This document shows, one piece after another, positions 44,101-55,734 of a DNA stretch of 64,000 bases (positions are counted from its first letter, which is position 1; each line of letters starts with the position of its first letter). The translations under genes and the position numbers were made by a program. The stretch covers positions 16,021,428-16,085,427 of the forward strand of contig CM043788.1 in assembly GCA_023974075.1 (NCBI GenBank), written 5' to 3'. This DNA is from Chaenocephalus aceratus (taxonomy: Eukaryota; Chordata; Actinopteri; Perciformes; Channichthyidae). Below the pieces are notes generated by a model. The model was not told the DNA's origin. It saw nothing but the letters and a program-made list of their open reading frames with translations, and searched no databases.

Positions 44101-44556
44101 ATGATCATTATCTTTTAAATAACGTTAACTAAAGGGAACAATCTATTTTACACAGCTGAAGCTCTGGCCTTCCTTAAAAACGAACTAATTTAATAAAAAT
44201 CACAGTTGCATTACACACAATGCACTGTTTTTTGAGAACACAAATTCGTAACTAATGTAATTTTTACATTCTGACGAATTTTTTTAATTATTATGAATAC
44301 AAATAAAATAAAAGAAGCCTCCCGTGAGTTACTACAAGCTATAAAGTAGATTTAAAAAAACGTTTTATAGAATAAAAGCTCACTGCGGGACGTTGTAGAA
44401 ATGCGTGTGTGCACCACGACAAAGGAGCCTCATTCACTTTACATTGGGGTTGTTTGCGTGGTGCCGACACGTAAATGTAACAAAGTTCGTGACTCCACCA
44501 CGCATTGTGGTGTTAAGAAGTCGTGGTGGAGTCACGCATTCTGGTGAGATCAGGTT
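41164..44556. mobile_element. Long-inverted-repeat element C (3.4 kb)
   Basis: The ends 'aacctgatctcaccagaatg' (41164) and its complement (44537-44556) begin arms of about 700 bp that stay complementary to about 41870 and 43760. Each outer arm holds a small palindrome around 'gtgactccaccacg'. The inner part (42365-43320) matches 38400-38935 inverted. No transposase frame is visible. Its family is not recognised, and it is a relative of the A-A' element. Confidence 0.75.
42190..42365 (+). repeat. GC-richer island of probable retroposon origin
   Basis: This stretch ('gatgctgcggtaccgcctgc...ggcagcagacagaacag') is much less AT-rich than its surroundings and has no counterpart in the 38400-38935 copy. 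It is probably a fragment of an inserted repeat; the family is not recognised. Confidence 0.4.
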
Positions 44557-45065
44557 GGTTTTTCAGGTCTCAGGCTCGAAAATGACATTCCCAGAACAAA
44601 TGACCATATCTTCCCTTCTAAAGGGTTAAATTAATAATCTTTTTTCTCAAAGTAATGATAAACCTGTGAGTTGGATGTAGAAAAGTCAGAATCAATATAG
44701 ATGTTTTTTATTTTAAAGAAAATTCAGATTGAACATAGTAAAAAACTGTAAATGATATTGTCCGTCCAAACATTCTTTTTTACTTATAGTGAAAACTACC
44801 CTTGGATGATGGTAAGGTAGACTAAAAGCTTTAGGAATCAAAAGTACAACATATAATAAGTACCCTGTATCAGGATTGATGCAAAACAAGTGACATTTGA
44901 CCATTTTAGAGAGGTTTAGCAAAAACACTCCACCTCTGAGGTGATTTGGGTGGAAATGGGGGTTTTACCGTTTCTCTGGAACCCATTGGTCGATTTTGGT
45001 GATTGACATCTCTTTCTCACCATTAGAGCAAATAGAATCAAAGGGAGATCTCCCCACTCACACAC

Positions 45066-45458
45066 ATGCTAAAACAAAAAAGGTGGGGGCTTCGCACACA
45101 GTTTTGCACCAGAGTGAAGCTGTCTCTAGTTCTGGCATCTAGAACGGAAACGCAGGTTTATTGCTTATGGATTAACAGAAATAATTTCAAAGGGACACAG
45201 ACACATTGGATTAACCTATGGATTAACTTCAGCGTTTTAATGCCATTGAAGACCACTTTTGACCAGATTACGACACAGGTGAGCCATGTTAGCGTTTTTA
45301 GCTACCTAGCGCCACATGTTTTGATGTCTGTTCTTGTTACTATCTCCGCGAGTTTGTATCATGGAGTGATAATGTCTGCACCCATTGATTCTGTGTCATC
45401 TCACGATATGAAACAATGTGTTGGATGTGCAGCAAAGATAAAGAATAAGGTTTTGTGA
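45066..45458 (+). other. 130-codon open frame of doubtful status
   Basis: It starts MLKQKRWGLRTQ, has a hydrophobic stretch (HVLMSVLVTISASLYHGVIM) and ends CVGCAAKIKNKVL. It lies inside the TTAA-flanked element. There is no family match by eye and no supporting splice or promoter signal. It could be chance. Confidence 0.2.
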
Positions 45459-45789
45459 GTGAATTTCGGTGCAGTAATCTGTAAAAGCATTTTCCGCTCG
45501 TTGCTAATTCAGAGGCTCAGCGTTAGCATTGTGGGGTTTTTAAAAATATTTTTTTAATTATCAGTTAGATGAGTTTCTTCCCATTACATGGATATACAAC
45601 ATTCATAGTTTATTAAATGAGCATGCCCTCAGACACTGTTTCCTGCAAGATGTTGCGGGAGGGCCCCATTACCGGGATCTCTCGGGCTTAACAGGTTAAT
45701 TATTAATGGGCATTGTCCCTTCTTATATGATTCCTAAAATGGGTTAATATCCAATAAATTGAAACAGGAAACATGAAGACATTATGTTC

Positions 45790-47611
45790 TCTGTGAGCTC
45801 TCTGTTCTCTTCCCCCTCCTGAGGTGTCGGACAGTTTTCCAGAACAACTTTGGTGCCGCCTGAAAGTCCATTTCCATGTCTTCTCCAAACTTCTCCCACA
45901 CACGCTGCTTTGCCTCGGCCAAGGCTGAGGCTGCTGCCACTCGGGCCTGTCGGTACCTTGCAACTGCCTCGGGAGTCCCCCGGGATAACAAATCCCTGAA
46001 GGCCTCCTTCTTCTATCGGACGGCTTCCCTGACCACCGGTGTCCACCAGGAGGTTCGAGGGTTACCGCCCCTTGAGGCACCTAGGACCTTGAGACCACAG
46101 CACCCCGCCGCGGCTTCGGCAATAGAGGCTTTGAACACCGACCAATGTCCCCAACCTCCACAGGAATGCCCGAAAAGCTCCGCCGGAGGTGTGAGTTGAA
46201 GGCCTCCTGAACTTGGGCCTCCTCCAGATGTTCCCAGTTCACCCGAACTACACGTTTGGGCTTACCAGGTCTATCCAGAGGCTTCCCCCGCCACTCGACC
46301 CAACTCACCACCAGATGGTGATCAGTTGACAACTCCGCCCCTCTCTTTACCCGAGTGTCCAAAACATAAGGCCTCAGGTCCGATGATACGATAACGAAAT
46401 CGATCATGGACCTTCTGCCTAGGGTGCTCTGGTACCACGTACACTTATGAGCATCCTTATGTTCGAACATGGTGTTTGTTATGGCCAATCCATGACTAGC
46501 ACAGAAGTCCAGGAACAAACCACCACTCCGGTTCAGATCAGGGGGGCCGTTCCTCCCAATCACGCCCCTCCAAGTGTCTCCGCCATTGCCCACATGTGCG
46601 TTGAAGTCTCCCAGCAAGATTAAAGAGTCCCCTTCAGGAGCCCCATACAGGACTCTTTCCAGGGTCTCCAAGATTCCGTATACTCTGAACTGCTGTTTGG
46701 TGTATAAGCACATACAACAGTCAGAGTTTTCCCCCCATAACCCGCAGGCGTAGGGAGGCAACCCTCTCGTCCACTGGGGTAAACTCCAACAACGAAGCAC
46801 CCAACCGGGGATTTGTGAGTATCCCCACACCCGCCCGGCGCCTCACACCTTGAGCAACCCCGGAGAAGAATAGAGTCCAACCCCTATCCAGAAGTAAGGT
46901 TCCAGAGCCGACGCTGTGCGTAGAGGTGAGCCCAACCAGATCCAGCTGGTAACGCTCCACCTCCCGCACAAGCTCCGGCTCCTTCCCCCCCAGAGAGGTG
47001 ACGTTCCACGTCCCCAAAGCCAGCTTCTGTCGCCCGGGTCTGGTCCGTAGAGACCCTCTGCTTTCACTGCCACCCTTCTGGCAGCGCACCCGACCCCATC
47101 GCTGTTTCCCGTAGGTGGTGGGCCCGCGGGAAGGAGAAGCGGAGGTGTTGCCCACGTTGCCTTTTCGGGCTGTGCCCGGCTGGGCTCCGTGGCAAGCCCG
47201 GCCACCAGACGCTCGCTGACGAGTCCTCCTTCTGGGCCTGGCTCCAGAAGGGGACCACGGGCTTCCTCCGGGCCGGGTATCCTCACTTCTTTGTTGTTCT
47301 TTCATGAGGTCTTTTGAACCAATCTTAGTCTGGCCCCTTGCCTGAGACCAATTTGCCATGGGAGACCCTACCAGGAACACAAGGTTCCAGACAACACAGC
47401 CCCCAGGTTCATCAGGGCACACAAACCTCTCTACCACGGTAAGGTACTGGTTCTTCAGAGAGGTTAGAGAATGCTCCGGTATTGGGACAAAATTAACACT
47501 CCGGTCATTGTACGTACTTCGTCTCACTGGAATATTAACGGTCAGATTGAATACAACATCGACCCAATTTATCCGAGCGTTTGAAAGTGACAAAACACTG
47601 TTTTCACACAT
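45790..47611 (-). pseudogene. LINE fragment, minus strand: endonuclease without RT
   Basis: Reading from 47611 downward, the frame 46721-47611 has a Pro/Arg/Gly-rich lead and then the endonuclease start LGTWNVTSLGGKEPELVREV (about 47020). The frame changes near 46740-46830. In 46081-46830 it gives ILLGDFNAHVGNGGDTWRG, GRRSMIDFVIVSSDLRPYVL and the catalytic STDHHLVVSW. A further segment (45782-45991) reads ARVAAASALAEAKQRVWEKF. The RT is absent, which is odd because LINEs usually lose the 5' end. The same LINE family supplies the RT fragment at 57946-60381. I do not assign the clade (I/Nimb-like or RTE-like are options). Confidence 0.8.
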
Positions 47612-47639
47612 TTAAAAACACTTAAACAATTAAACAATG

Positions 47640-47800
47640 TTTACCCAGGATTCAGGCACCTTCCCTGGCTTGTAAAATGTGGTGATGCGCCCTGGAGGTA
47701 TCAGACTATTTAAAACATACATACCCAGGATTCAATCACTGTTCCTGGCTTGCAAAGTGCTGTGAAGCAGCCTGTTCTCTGGGTGCAGTCTGGGTGTGCA
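47640..47800. repeat. Dispersed 'tacccaggattca' repeat
   Basis: Two copies of 'acccaggattca...cctggcttg' lie at about 47642 and 47716. Related copies are at 56287 and about 56670. Confidence 0.6.
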
Positions 47801-47879
47801 TGGAGGGGTTTAGTCCGAGTGACGAGTGCTCAAGTGTGGGAGGATGTGTAAGGCAGAGGAGGGTAAAAAAAAAGTTAAA

Positions 47880-48250
47880 GTGTGAACCTCCAGCAGGGCA
47901 GGTGGTGCTGTGAATAAGGCCGAATATTGATGCTAGTGTGCGGACAGTAAAGCACCACAAAAGCCATTACCTTTAAGTGTTACCAGGGCCATGAGAACAT
48001 CCTCCACAGGAGGGTGGGTGGTGCTGCTGTGAATAAGGCCGAATATTGATGCTGGTGTGCGGACAGTAAAGCACCAAAAAATACACCTCCTTTAAGTGTT
48101 ACCAGGGCCATGAGAACACCCTCCACAGGAGGGTGGGTGGTGCTGCTGTGAATAAAGCCGAATATGGATGCTGGTGGGCGGACAGTAAAGCACCGCAAAA
48201 TCCACCACCTTTAAGTGTCACCAGGGGCATGAGGTTCTGGAGGGTGTGAA
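47880..48250. repeat. 119-bp tandem repeat, three copies
   Basis: Copies of 'gaataaggccgaatattgat' start at 47912, 48031 and 48150, with 'cggacagtaaagcacc' and 'cctttaagtgttaccagggc' in each unit. Confidence 0.95.
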
Positions 48251-48900
48251 CATCTGGGTTTAGTCCGTTGGGGAGTGCTTAAGTCCGGGGGTCCGGGGTC
48301 TCACGGTGTGCGAGGTTATGGAAGTATGCATGATTTTCGAAATTCTCGAAAAAACGGCTAAGTGCCAACGCAGGAGGAGCTAAAAACTAAGAAGCCCCGG
48401 AGACATTTGCACCCCCCCGTTGCATTTTACAACAGAGAGGGGAATCGAGACCTCCCTTCCTCCGTCGAAAACATTCATTCATCTTTTCCAAGCTACCATC
48501 TGCACGAAATCGGAAACCCGGTTTTTGAGAGCACTTAGAAAAAAACGGGCTATTTTCCATCATGGAGAAATCATGGAGGAGTGCATCCGCTACATGAGCA
48601 CTTTGGATCGGATACAATTGTTGCCTGGAGGACCCCAATCATGGTTCTTACCAAACTTTAAGTGTTTGAACTGGTCTCTGGATGAATTTAAGGGGAGTTG
48701 GCACGGAATAATGAGACACTATTTTCGGATACATTTTATCCATTTTCACCCCTGCCTCTGGTTCTTCCAAAAGTTAACTTAGACTTTTCCTGACTCTGGA
48801 GGAATGTAAGGGCAGTTGTCAGGGGACTGTACCTGCACTAAGAGACACTATTTTGGGATACAATTTCTCCATTTTCACCCCTTTTCTCTGGTTCTCTGTT
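48215..48900 (+). repeat. Repeat block shared with 55740-56130
   Basis: It holds 'ggggagtgcttaagt' and 'aggttatgg' (48270-48320), then two 125-bp units starting 'gagacactattttcggatac' (48716) and 'gagacactattttgggatac' (48842). Locus 55740-56130 carries the same parts in the same order. Frames such as 48420-48782 read through this repeat. Confidence 0.75.
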
Positions 48901-48999
48901 GCCTGGAGACCCCCCCAGCCTGGTTCTTAACTTTAAGTCCAAACTGGTCTCTGGAGGAATGCAAGGGGAGTCGAAAGGGGACTCTTCTTGCTGTTTTTC

Positions 49000-49880
49000 T
49001 TGTCAAAATTGAGGGGTGTGTTTGAGGGGAGGGCCCTGGCTGTTTCGGCAGCCTCCGCTCCTCTCTTCTCTCCCACACCGAGATCAGCTCGTGCTCCCGC
49101 TGTAAAAGGCAGGTGCGCGGGCACCCACTGCCACTCACTCTGAGCCTGGCTCCCGAGCAACGGGTTCTCTCCGGCAGTCCGCCAGCAGATGAAAAACACC
49201 CACCTCTCCGCCTCTTCCGAGGGACGAGGGAACCGTGCGGGGGGGGTCTGCTGGAGGCTCCTGTCGGGTGCTCCGTTCTGCGTTTCACCGGGACCCGGCT
49301 CCAACACTCGGAACTCTGACTCCAGCGCGGTGTGGCTGCCTCGCCCTGGCCGTCCACCGTGCGCCCTCCGGGTACCTGACTCCCCTGCCTCTTCCGGGGG
49401 CAGGTGTGAGGGGTTCAATGCCTCCTCCCCCCGCTGCGGTGAATGCCGGAGCGGGATGGAGCGCCCAGAGGTACTGTTGTCCCCACGTTACCATGTTGTC
49501 TGGAGGATAGGACCGAGAGATGACATACTCTCTACCCGGGTTACAAGTCACTATTTTCGGACACTTTCTTTGCTTTACCCCGGTTCTATCACTCTTTCCT
49601 CCTTTGACCATAAAACGTGTTTCCTGCTGGGGTACTGCCTGGTTCCGGGGCACCCCAAACCCTCTCATGGTCGGGCCACCATGAATTGATGCATCGGACC
49701 CAATGTTGCCATCACCAGCCCCGCGTTGGTGCGGAGGTGGGACCATTTTGCCAGGTGGTAACCCAAGTCCTCCTTTGGTCCGTGTACCAGGCATTGAAGC
49801 ATCAAACTTTTGTTGCAATTACCGGTTACGCTAACGCATATAAACGGATAAACACAACATAATTTAAATACAATTAACTG
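49000..49880. other. GC- and CpG-rich stretch without recognised gene
   Basis: This is the least AT-rich non-transposon part of the window. Open frames run on both strands (for example 48875-49357 minus and 49189-49689 plus), as expected from high GC rather than from real genes. It ends just before the splice-acceptor-like tract (49883-49892) of the zinc-finger/YR gene and could be its upstream region. Confidence 0.35.
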
Positions 49881-50499
49881 TGTCTGTTTCAGTAAGGATG
49901 TCGTCCGAATGCCCGCTGTGCAGACTCTTCTATCTGGCTTTGAACAAGCACCTTAAGCACAAACATGCAGTGCGGAACTTGGAGGAAAGAGGCATTATTC
50001 TTAAAATGGCCAGTGGTCAAACCCTGTCCCATCACAGGGTGTTCGTATGCTGGGAAGAAACTTGCACCGTCATGTCACTCATGGCCACCCTGAGTTATCC
50101 CGAGATGAAGCACATCAGGTCCTGGCAAGGCTGAAGCATAGTGTGGCCCTGCAATTGCTCCATGACCTCAGACAGACTAATCCCATCATTGAAATGGCTA
50201 CATCATTGGATATAGACAATGAGGAGGAATACCCGGTGCACCCTCCACCCTTCTCCCCACATACTGAGTGTGTCGAAGAGGACTGCAGGCAGGTGATGCT
50301 GGAAAATGTGGCATTGAGGGCTCAGAAGGATGCCCTCATTGATGAGGTGAAGACCCTGCGCTCCAGGCTGAAAAAGGGGCTAAAACCCAGGCAGCAGTGT
50401 GCCACTGCTGCTGTGCTTGAGGAAGAGGAAGAATGTATACGATTTAAGGGCCTGGCAATCTCAAGTACCTCTGGCATAAACACAGTCAGACCCCGGTCA

Positions 50500-50890
50500 A
50501 GACTGTCATGCGGTTTCCAGCAGCCTCTGGTAGTCAGACCCCTCTCAAGACCCCGGTAAAGACTGTCATGCGGTCCTCCAGCAGCCTCCGGTAGTCAGAC
50601 GCCTCTCAAGACCCCGGTCAAGACTGTCATGCGGTCTCCAGCAGCCTCCGGTAGTCAGACGCCTCTCAAGACCCCGGTCAAGACTGTCATGCGGTCTCCA
50701 GCAGCCTCCGGTAGTCAGACGCCTCTCAAGACCCCGGTCAAGACTGTCATGCGGTCTCCAGCAGCCTCCGGTAGTCAGACGCCTCTCAAGACTCCGGTCA
50801 AGACTGTCATGCGGTCTCCAGCAGCCTCCGGTAGTCAGACGCCTTTCAAGACCCCAGTCAAGACTGTCATGCGGTCCCCAGCAGCCTCCT
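50500..50890 (+). repeat. 60-bp tandem repeat encoding a 20-residue unit
   Basis: 'actgtcatgcggtctccagc' recurs at 50505, 50565, 50626, 50686, 50746, 50806 and 50866. The unit reads MRSPAASGSQTPLKTPVKTV, a Ser/Thr-Pro-rich basic peptide. All units keep 60 bp except one 61-bp unit (extra C near 50575), which breaks the frame. Later units are almost identical, so the array expanded recently. Confidence 0.95.
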
Positions 50891-51551
50891 GTAATGACGA
50901 CTGGCCCTCTCCTCACTGGTCCACTGGGAGGGGACGGGGGAATACCATGCGTGAAATCACGTTGCCTCAAGCATGGAGACGTACATTCAGACATACAGGC
51001 ATCATTGTGAGGGTGTCGCACCGACAGTAAAACGGAAAGAAAATTGTCTGTCCAATGTCAGCCGGATAAAGAACTTCCTCGTATTCATGGCCTATGGTGT
51101 GTTAACCGGCTGTCAGATTGGCTGTTCCTAAAAGACACGGAGAGGGTCCGTGGCTGGAGCGAGTATATTGTAAGTCGGGCCGGGCAGTCACAACAGCGCT
51201 GTTGTTCCTGAAGAATGTGAACCATTTCCTGAGGTACTTGTCTGAGTCAAAGCTCCGGGGGTGCAGGCTCACCCAGTCTGATATGACCCACATTATCAGA
51301 GAGGTGAAAAGCCAACATGAACAACTTGAAAAAGTCTGTCACTGTCCACCAGTTCAAGATGAAGAGGAACAAGCTGGATCGTCTGCCGAGCCAGGCGGAG
51401 CTTCTCGCCGCCATGGCGGCCGTTGAGAAGCGCATCCCTGATTTACTTGACCTGATGGCTTGCAACCCGACCTCAATCACCCAGTACCTGCTATACGGCT
51501 ATCTAACCCTCCATTGGAGCCTCCTGTATGGCCACCGTCCTGGGTGTGTAC

Positions 51552-52798
51552 TAGGGGTGGTAACGGTTCACAAACATTTTGGTTCGGTACGTACCTTCGG
51601 TTTTTGGTCCGGTTCGGTTCGGTACGTTTTCGGTACAGCAGAATTTTTTTTCACAAAACAAAACATATATATAATATATTTTTTTTTATTATTATTAAAC
51701 TGTGAATAATATATTCACTCAAATAAATACAAAATATAATAAAATAAACATTAAGGTGCAGCATTTCGATGAACTGAATAATCTGTATTTGAACTTTACT
51801 GTACTAGTACTCACAAAACATAAACTATTAGTTTTGCGTTTTTAATTATTATTAAACTGTGAATATTCATTCAAATAAATACAAAAATATAATAAAATGA
51901 ACATTAAGGTGCAGCAGTTCGATTAACTGGAATAATCTGTATTTGAACTGAGCACCTAAGCAGCCAGTTTGACATTAGGACTTGCTTGTCATTGTATTTT
52001 CATGTTTTTTTAAAGAAAGATGAACTTGCCCACATTGCTTGCCGAAAGGGCAGATCTGCTGGCACTGACAATGTCTCCTGCTGTGGAGAACACCCTCTCG
52101 CTAGGGACAGAGGTAGCATAATTCGGCCAGGTAGCGCTTTGCTAACATGGCAACATAAGGATATTTGGCGTTTGAAATAGCTTTGGCTCGGTCTGAACTT
52201 TCTGCGAGTGGTGGAGGCTAAATGCTAGCGTGAGTTTGGGTTTGCATTTCAGTCTTTTTTATTTTGGTACCGGTGATATTCATGTTAGGGTGATGCCTTT
52301 TCAAGAGTGTGCAAGTTTGATGTATTGCCAGCCGCTTAACCAATTTTAGTTGAACAATGCCGACAAACAGCTTTGGTTTGGTCCACCTGTCTTTGTCCGT
52401 CATCCTTGTACGTAACTGCGAAAACAAAATGTTCCCAAACCGGAGACTTCAATGATGCTGGAGGATTTTCGAGCTCAACTTTATCTGCGTTCGCCATTCA
52501 TTTTCGACAGTTCCTCAAATGACTGACTACATTTGAACGCATCCCTCTGACCAGCTCTCATAGTATGCCCTCTCATCCAATGAAATGACGTGCTCGCTCT
52601 ATGATGCGTGAACCCAATGTGAGCAAATTACTCTGAATGCTGCAACGCAGCACCTGAGATTACTTCCAAAAAGTTGTTCACGTTCTCAATTTTTTACATC
52701 TAACGTTATATTCGTTCGGTACACTTCGGGTACACACCTGTACCAAACCGAAGGGCCCGAATAATGTCGGTACGGGTACGTGTACCGTTACACCCCTA
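51552..52798. mobile_element. hAT-type non-autonomous transposon
   Basis: It lies between two copies of 'gtgtgtac' (51544-51551 and 52799-52806), an 8-bp target duplication. The ends are TAGGGGTGGTAACGG and CCGTTACACCCCTA. Subterminal regions are rich in 'ggttcggtac' motifs. 8-bp duplications are typical of hAT. No transposase is visible. Its removal joins HRPGVY to ANMTNTEV in the recombinase gene. Confidence 0.9.
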
Positions 52799-53520
52799 GT
52801 GTGTACGCAAACATGACCAACACTGAGGTGTTAGAGGCGGACATAAGGGGCACTGCTGAGGGCTACATCATCCATGTGATCACAAGACTGCCAAGACATT
52901 TGGCGAAGCACAGCTGGTGCTTACAGTAAAGGAGTTTAGCTGGGCCATGCGGTGGATGGGGATAAAAGAGGGCTTGTCGGGTCCTCAGAATGAATTATTC
53001 CTTTTCACAACGGGGAAGCATGCCTCCAGGAACCTGAACGCTCACTTGAAGAGGGCTTGGGCTGCTGCTGGGCTAAAAACAGCCGTCACCTTCACAATCC
53101 TGCGCACTGCCCTGGCTGACATTATCAAGCCTCACCAAGATCCAGAAAGCAGGTCGATTCTCAACAGGTTTATGTGTCACGACGTAAGCACTGCAGACCG
53201 GTATACGCGAATACGCATGAATGAAGGAGGGATTGAAGATCCGCTCCATGTTCAGGGCGGCAGCAGCTGCAGCCAGCAGCATCATCGGAAGGAGTTCTAC
53301 CGCCGTCAGATACCTCCGAAGAGGACTCAGAGGCGGAGACCAGCGATACCTCTTCTTCTGGGCCAGTTGATACTCCTGATGAGGGGGTAGGGGCCGTGGG
53401 GACTCAGCCTTTTCCCCCCGGTGCCACCGTACAAGTTAGACGGCTAATATGGCCCCCGGGCCCCCGCTAATCATGTTTTTAATCATGTTTGTATTATGTT
53501 TATTGTGTATACTGTTATAA

Positions 53521-55660
53521 TTCATAACACTCCGTTCAATGTCTCACTATGGGATGCGCCTCATCGCGGAGCAAACAGAAGCATCAATCTCATTACGCCA
53601 ATCCTGATTGGCTGGTGATCTTGACGTCAACGTCAGGGAATCACCCCCTATAAGTAGCTTGCGCCACGACGCATGCGTCATTCATACACCTCTTCTCGCT
53701 TCAGAGCACATCTCTACAGTAGCCGGACAAGCTTAACAGTCCACAGACTGAACCCAAATCCAAAACATTTCGGTTTGACGGGCGCTCGCCGGCTACTCCT
53801 TCTGCTTCGCAAGAAGACGGTAATACTAACGCCAGTTAGTATTAAAATCGATCTCGCCATTTCTTTCCCCGGAAAGTAAGGTAAGGTTTTGATTTTTCTC
53901 AAGCTAGCTACGCACCTGTTGCTAGCTAGCTTACCCTTACTACCGACACCACGGTAGCGAGGACACTTTTCTTTTTCTCTCACGGAGGAGAAAAGGATTA
54001 GAAGTATACACACCAGTCAATATTCTTTGAGAACAAAGGACCCACACCGTCCCTTTTTCTCCGGATTAAAGACGGGTTGGTAACACTTTTCTCTCAACGA
54101 CGTACCTGTTACGAGCGGGTCCTCTCCACGCCACGAGGCGAACAAGATGGACGCCTCTCCCCCTCACACCAGAGGAGTCAGGGACTCGGAGGCTCGGTCA
54201 TGCGGCTGCGGGTTGAAGATATCAGGCACTGACTCACACCAGGTCTGCTCGTCCTGCCTCGGGCTAGAACACGCCCAGGAGGCTATCGACAACCCCGGCT
54301 CGTGCGGGCATTGTACCCTTTTCACCCGAAAGAGCCTCCACTGACGGCTAGCACACCAAGCTAGCTTGTTGGAACAGGACTCCCTCATGTCCACTGATTC
54401 GCCATTTGGCAATCAAGACACGGGGGCGTCCGCCGCAGAGACTGAGCCCCTCACTGTGTCGGTCTGGGGCTCACTAACAGCGGCAGCTGCGGAACCGGGA
54501 TCCCACGCCGTGTCAGGCCGGGACCCGGTGGCGGGTCCCGGCCTCACCATGGTCTCGCCCGCGGAGGATGTCCTGGAATTAGACTACATGGAGGACGAAG
54601 AGGACACCTCTGAGTCCCTCCTGTCTGATTCGGATGAGCAAGAAGAAGATATCTTCATGTCATCGGCTCAAACGGCAAAAGCCGGGAGCGATGGCTGCTC
54701 TCCCGGTCGATAGCACACCAGCTTCACCCTGTCTGAGCCTGGACCTGCAGGCCGCGTGTCAGCGCACTGCGTCCAGGCTAGACATCCCGTGGCTCAAAAT
54801 GGCCAAGGAGACCGCCAGGTCCCATTATGAGGGGAAACATTCTCCCCAAGCAACGAGGACAAGGAGGCAACTCCTCCCGGTCTTCCCGGAGATGTTGGAT
54901 GAGGTGTCGGTCTCGTGGAGGGACCGACCCTTTAGTAACAAGGCCCCAATCCAGGGCGCCTCCTCCCTAGACTGCGACGGTATGGAGAGGCTCGGCCTGC
55001 TCCGCATACCGCAGATGGAAACTGCTGGTGGCAGCCCACCTCCTACCGAGGATGGGCCCGTCACCAAGCAGGAACCCCACGCTGCCAGCGAAGGTGGACC
55101 GTTTCCAGTCGACCATGACTGAACGGTCCTACAGAGCCGCAGCGTTGTCCGCCAGGGCTCTGAACGTTTCTCCTCACTGCTAACCGCATACCAAGCGGAG
55201 CTCTGTGAGGATATGTTGAGTAATCCTGGACCGGCCGTTCTGGACGAGTTGGCCGCGGTCACAGACATTTGTCTCCGTGTCCAACGCTGCGCCGTCCAGG
55301 CCACGGGAAAAACAATGGGGATCATGGTGGTGCAGGAAAAAGCTAGATGGCTCAACCTCACCAACCTCCCAGACCGGGAAAAGGAGGATGTGCTTGACAT
55401 GCCCATCGTTCCCGGGGAATTTTCAGCTTCGCTCTTGCCTCCATGGCAGAGGAGATGCGAGTCGAAAAGAAGGAGGACGAGGCCCTCCACCTCTGGCCTC
55501 CCTCGAAGGGCCCAGCCGCTGCCTTCACAGCGGCAGCCCTTCGTCCAAGCCCTTCGTCCTACCGAAAACGCAGAGGTCGCAGTCCGCCCTGAGTCCCCAG
55601 CCCAGGCAGGGGACAAGGGGCGAGCTGGCCTAGAAAATCTCCGGTTCCGCTGCAGCCCAT
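53521..55660 (+). mobile_element. Second DIRS copy, 3'-truncated after gag
   Basis: It begins with the same terminal repeat as the first copy ('cataacactccgttc', then 'cgacgcatgcgtcatt'). It follows it through the leader and gag to about 55655 ('ggcctagaaaatctccggtt'), where similarity ends. RNase H, YR and the right terminal repeat are absent. Confidence 0.85.
54147..55640 (+). pseudogene. DIRS gag, copy two, several frameshifts
   Basis: The start MDASPPHTRGVRDSEARSCG matches copy one. The Cys/His cluster is complete here (CSSCLGLEHAQEAIDNPG, then SCGHC), whereas copy one has a stop at that place. A TGA at 54342-54344 and frame changes near 54690, 55120 and 55430 break the frame. DEVSVSWRDRPFSNK and KARWLNLTNLPDREKED are conserved in both copies. 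Confidence 0.8.
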
Positions 55661-55734
55661 GCGCCACACGCATGCGCTGTGTCGGTGGGGATTGTCGAAA
55701 TGGGGCACCACAGTGCTCAGACACAGTTTTAATG

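Larger units (their letters stand above)
41137..45695. mobile_element. Probable piggyBac-like non-autonomous element
   Basis: It is bounded by TTAA at 41133-41136 and 45696-45699. The ends are complementary: CCTGTTTAGCCC at the left, GGGCTTAACAGG at the right. TTAA duplication is typical of piggyBac. Another element (41164-44556) has inserted close to its left end. No transposase is recognised, so this is a non-autonomous copy about 1.2 kb long without the nested element. Confidence 0.45.
49898..53455 (+). pseudogene. Zinc-finger plus tyrosine-recombinase gene (Crypton-like), split by a hAT MITE
   Basis: A pyrimidine tract and AG ('tctgtttcag', ending 49892) precede the ATG at 49898, suggesting a 3' splice site. 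The N-terminus has a C2H2-type finger (CPLCRLFYLALNKHLKHKH). A frameshift near 50045 leads to a second finger-like stretch (GRNLHRHVTHGHPELSRDE), then an acidic and coiled segment, the 20-residue repeat array (50505-50890) and a core-binding-like region (51160-51551, MAAVEKRIPDLLDLMACNP). The hAT element interrupts at 51552-52798. The catalytic part (52799-53300) has TFTILRTALADIIKPH and FMCHDVSTADRYTRI, which fit the Arg box and the Tyr nucleophile. YR enzymes without RT are typical of Crypton DNA transposons and of host genes derived from them. Several frameshifts make this copy a pseudogene. Confidence 0.6.

Noticed and set aside
48875..49818. Overlapping frames on both strands at 48.9-49.8 kb
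   Set aside because: GC-rich sequence is open in several frames; none shows a domain or a convincing start.
54825..55724. 299-codon minus-strand frame
   Set aside because: It is the antisense of the second DIRS gag; openness comes from composition and from the conserved sense strand.
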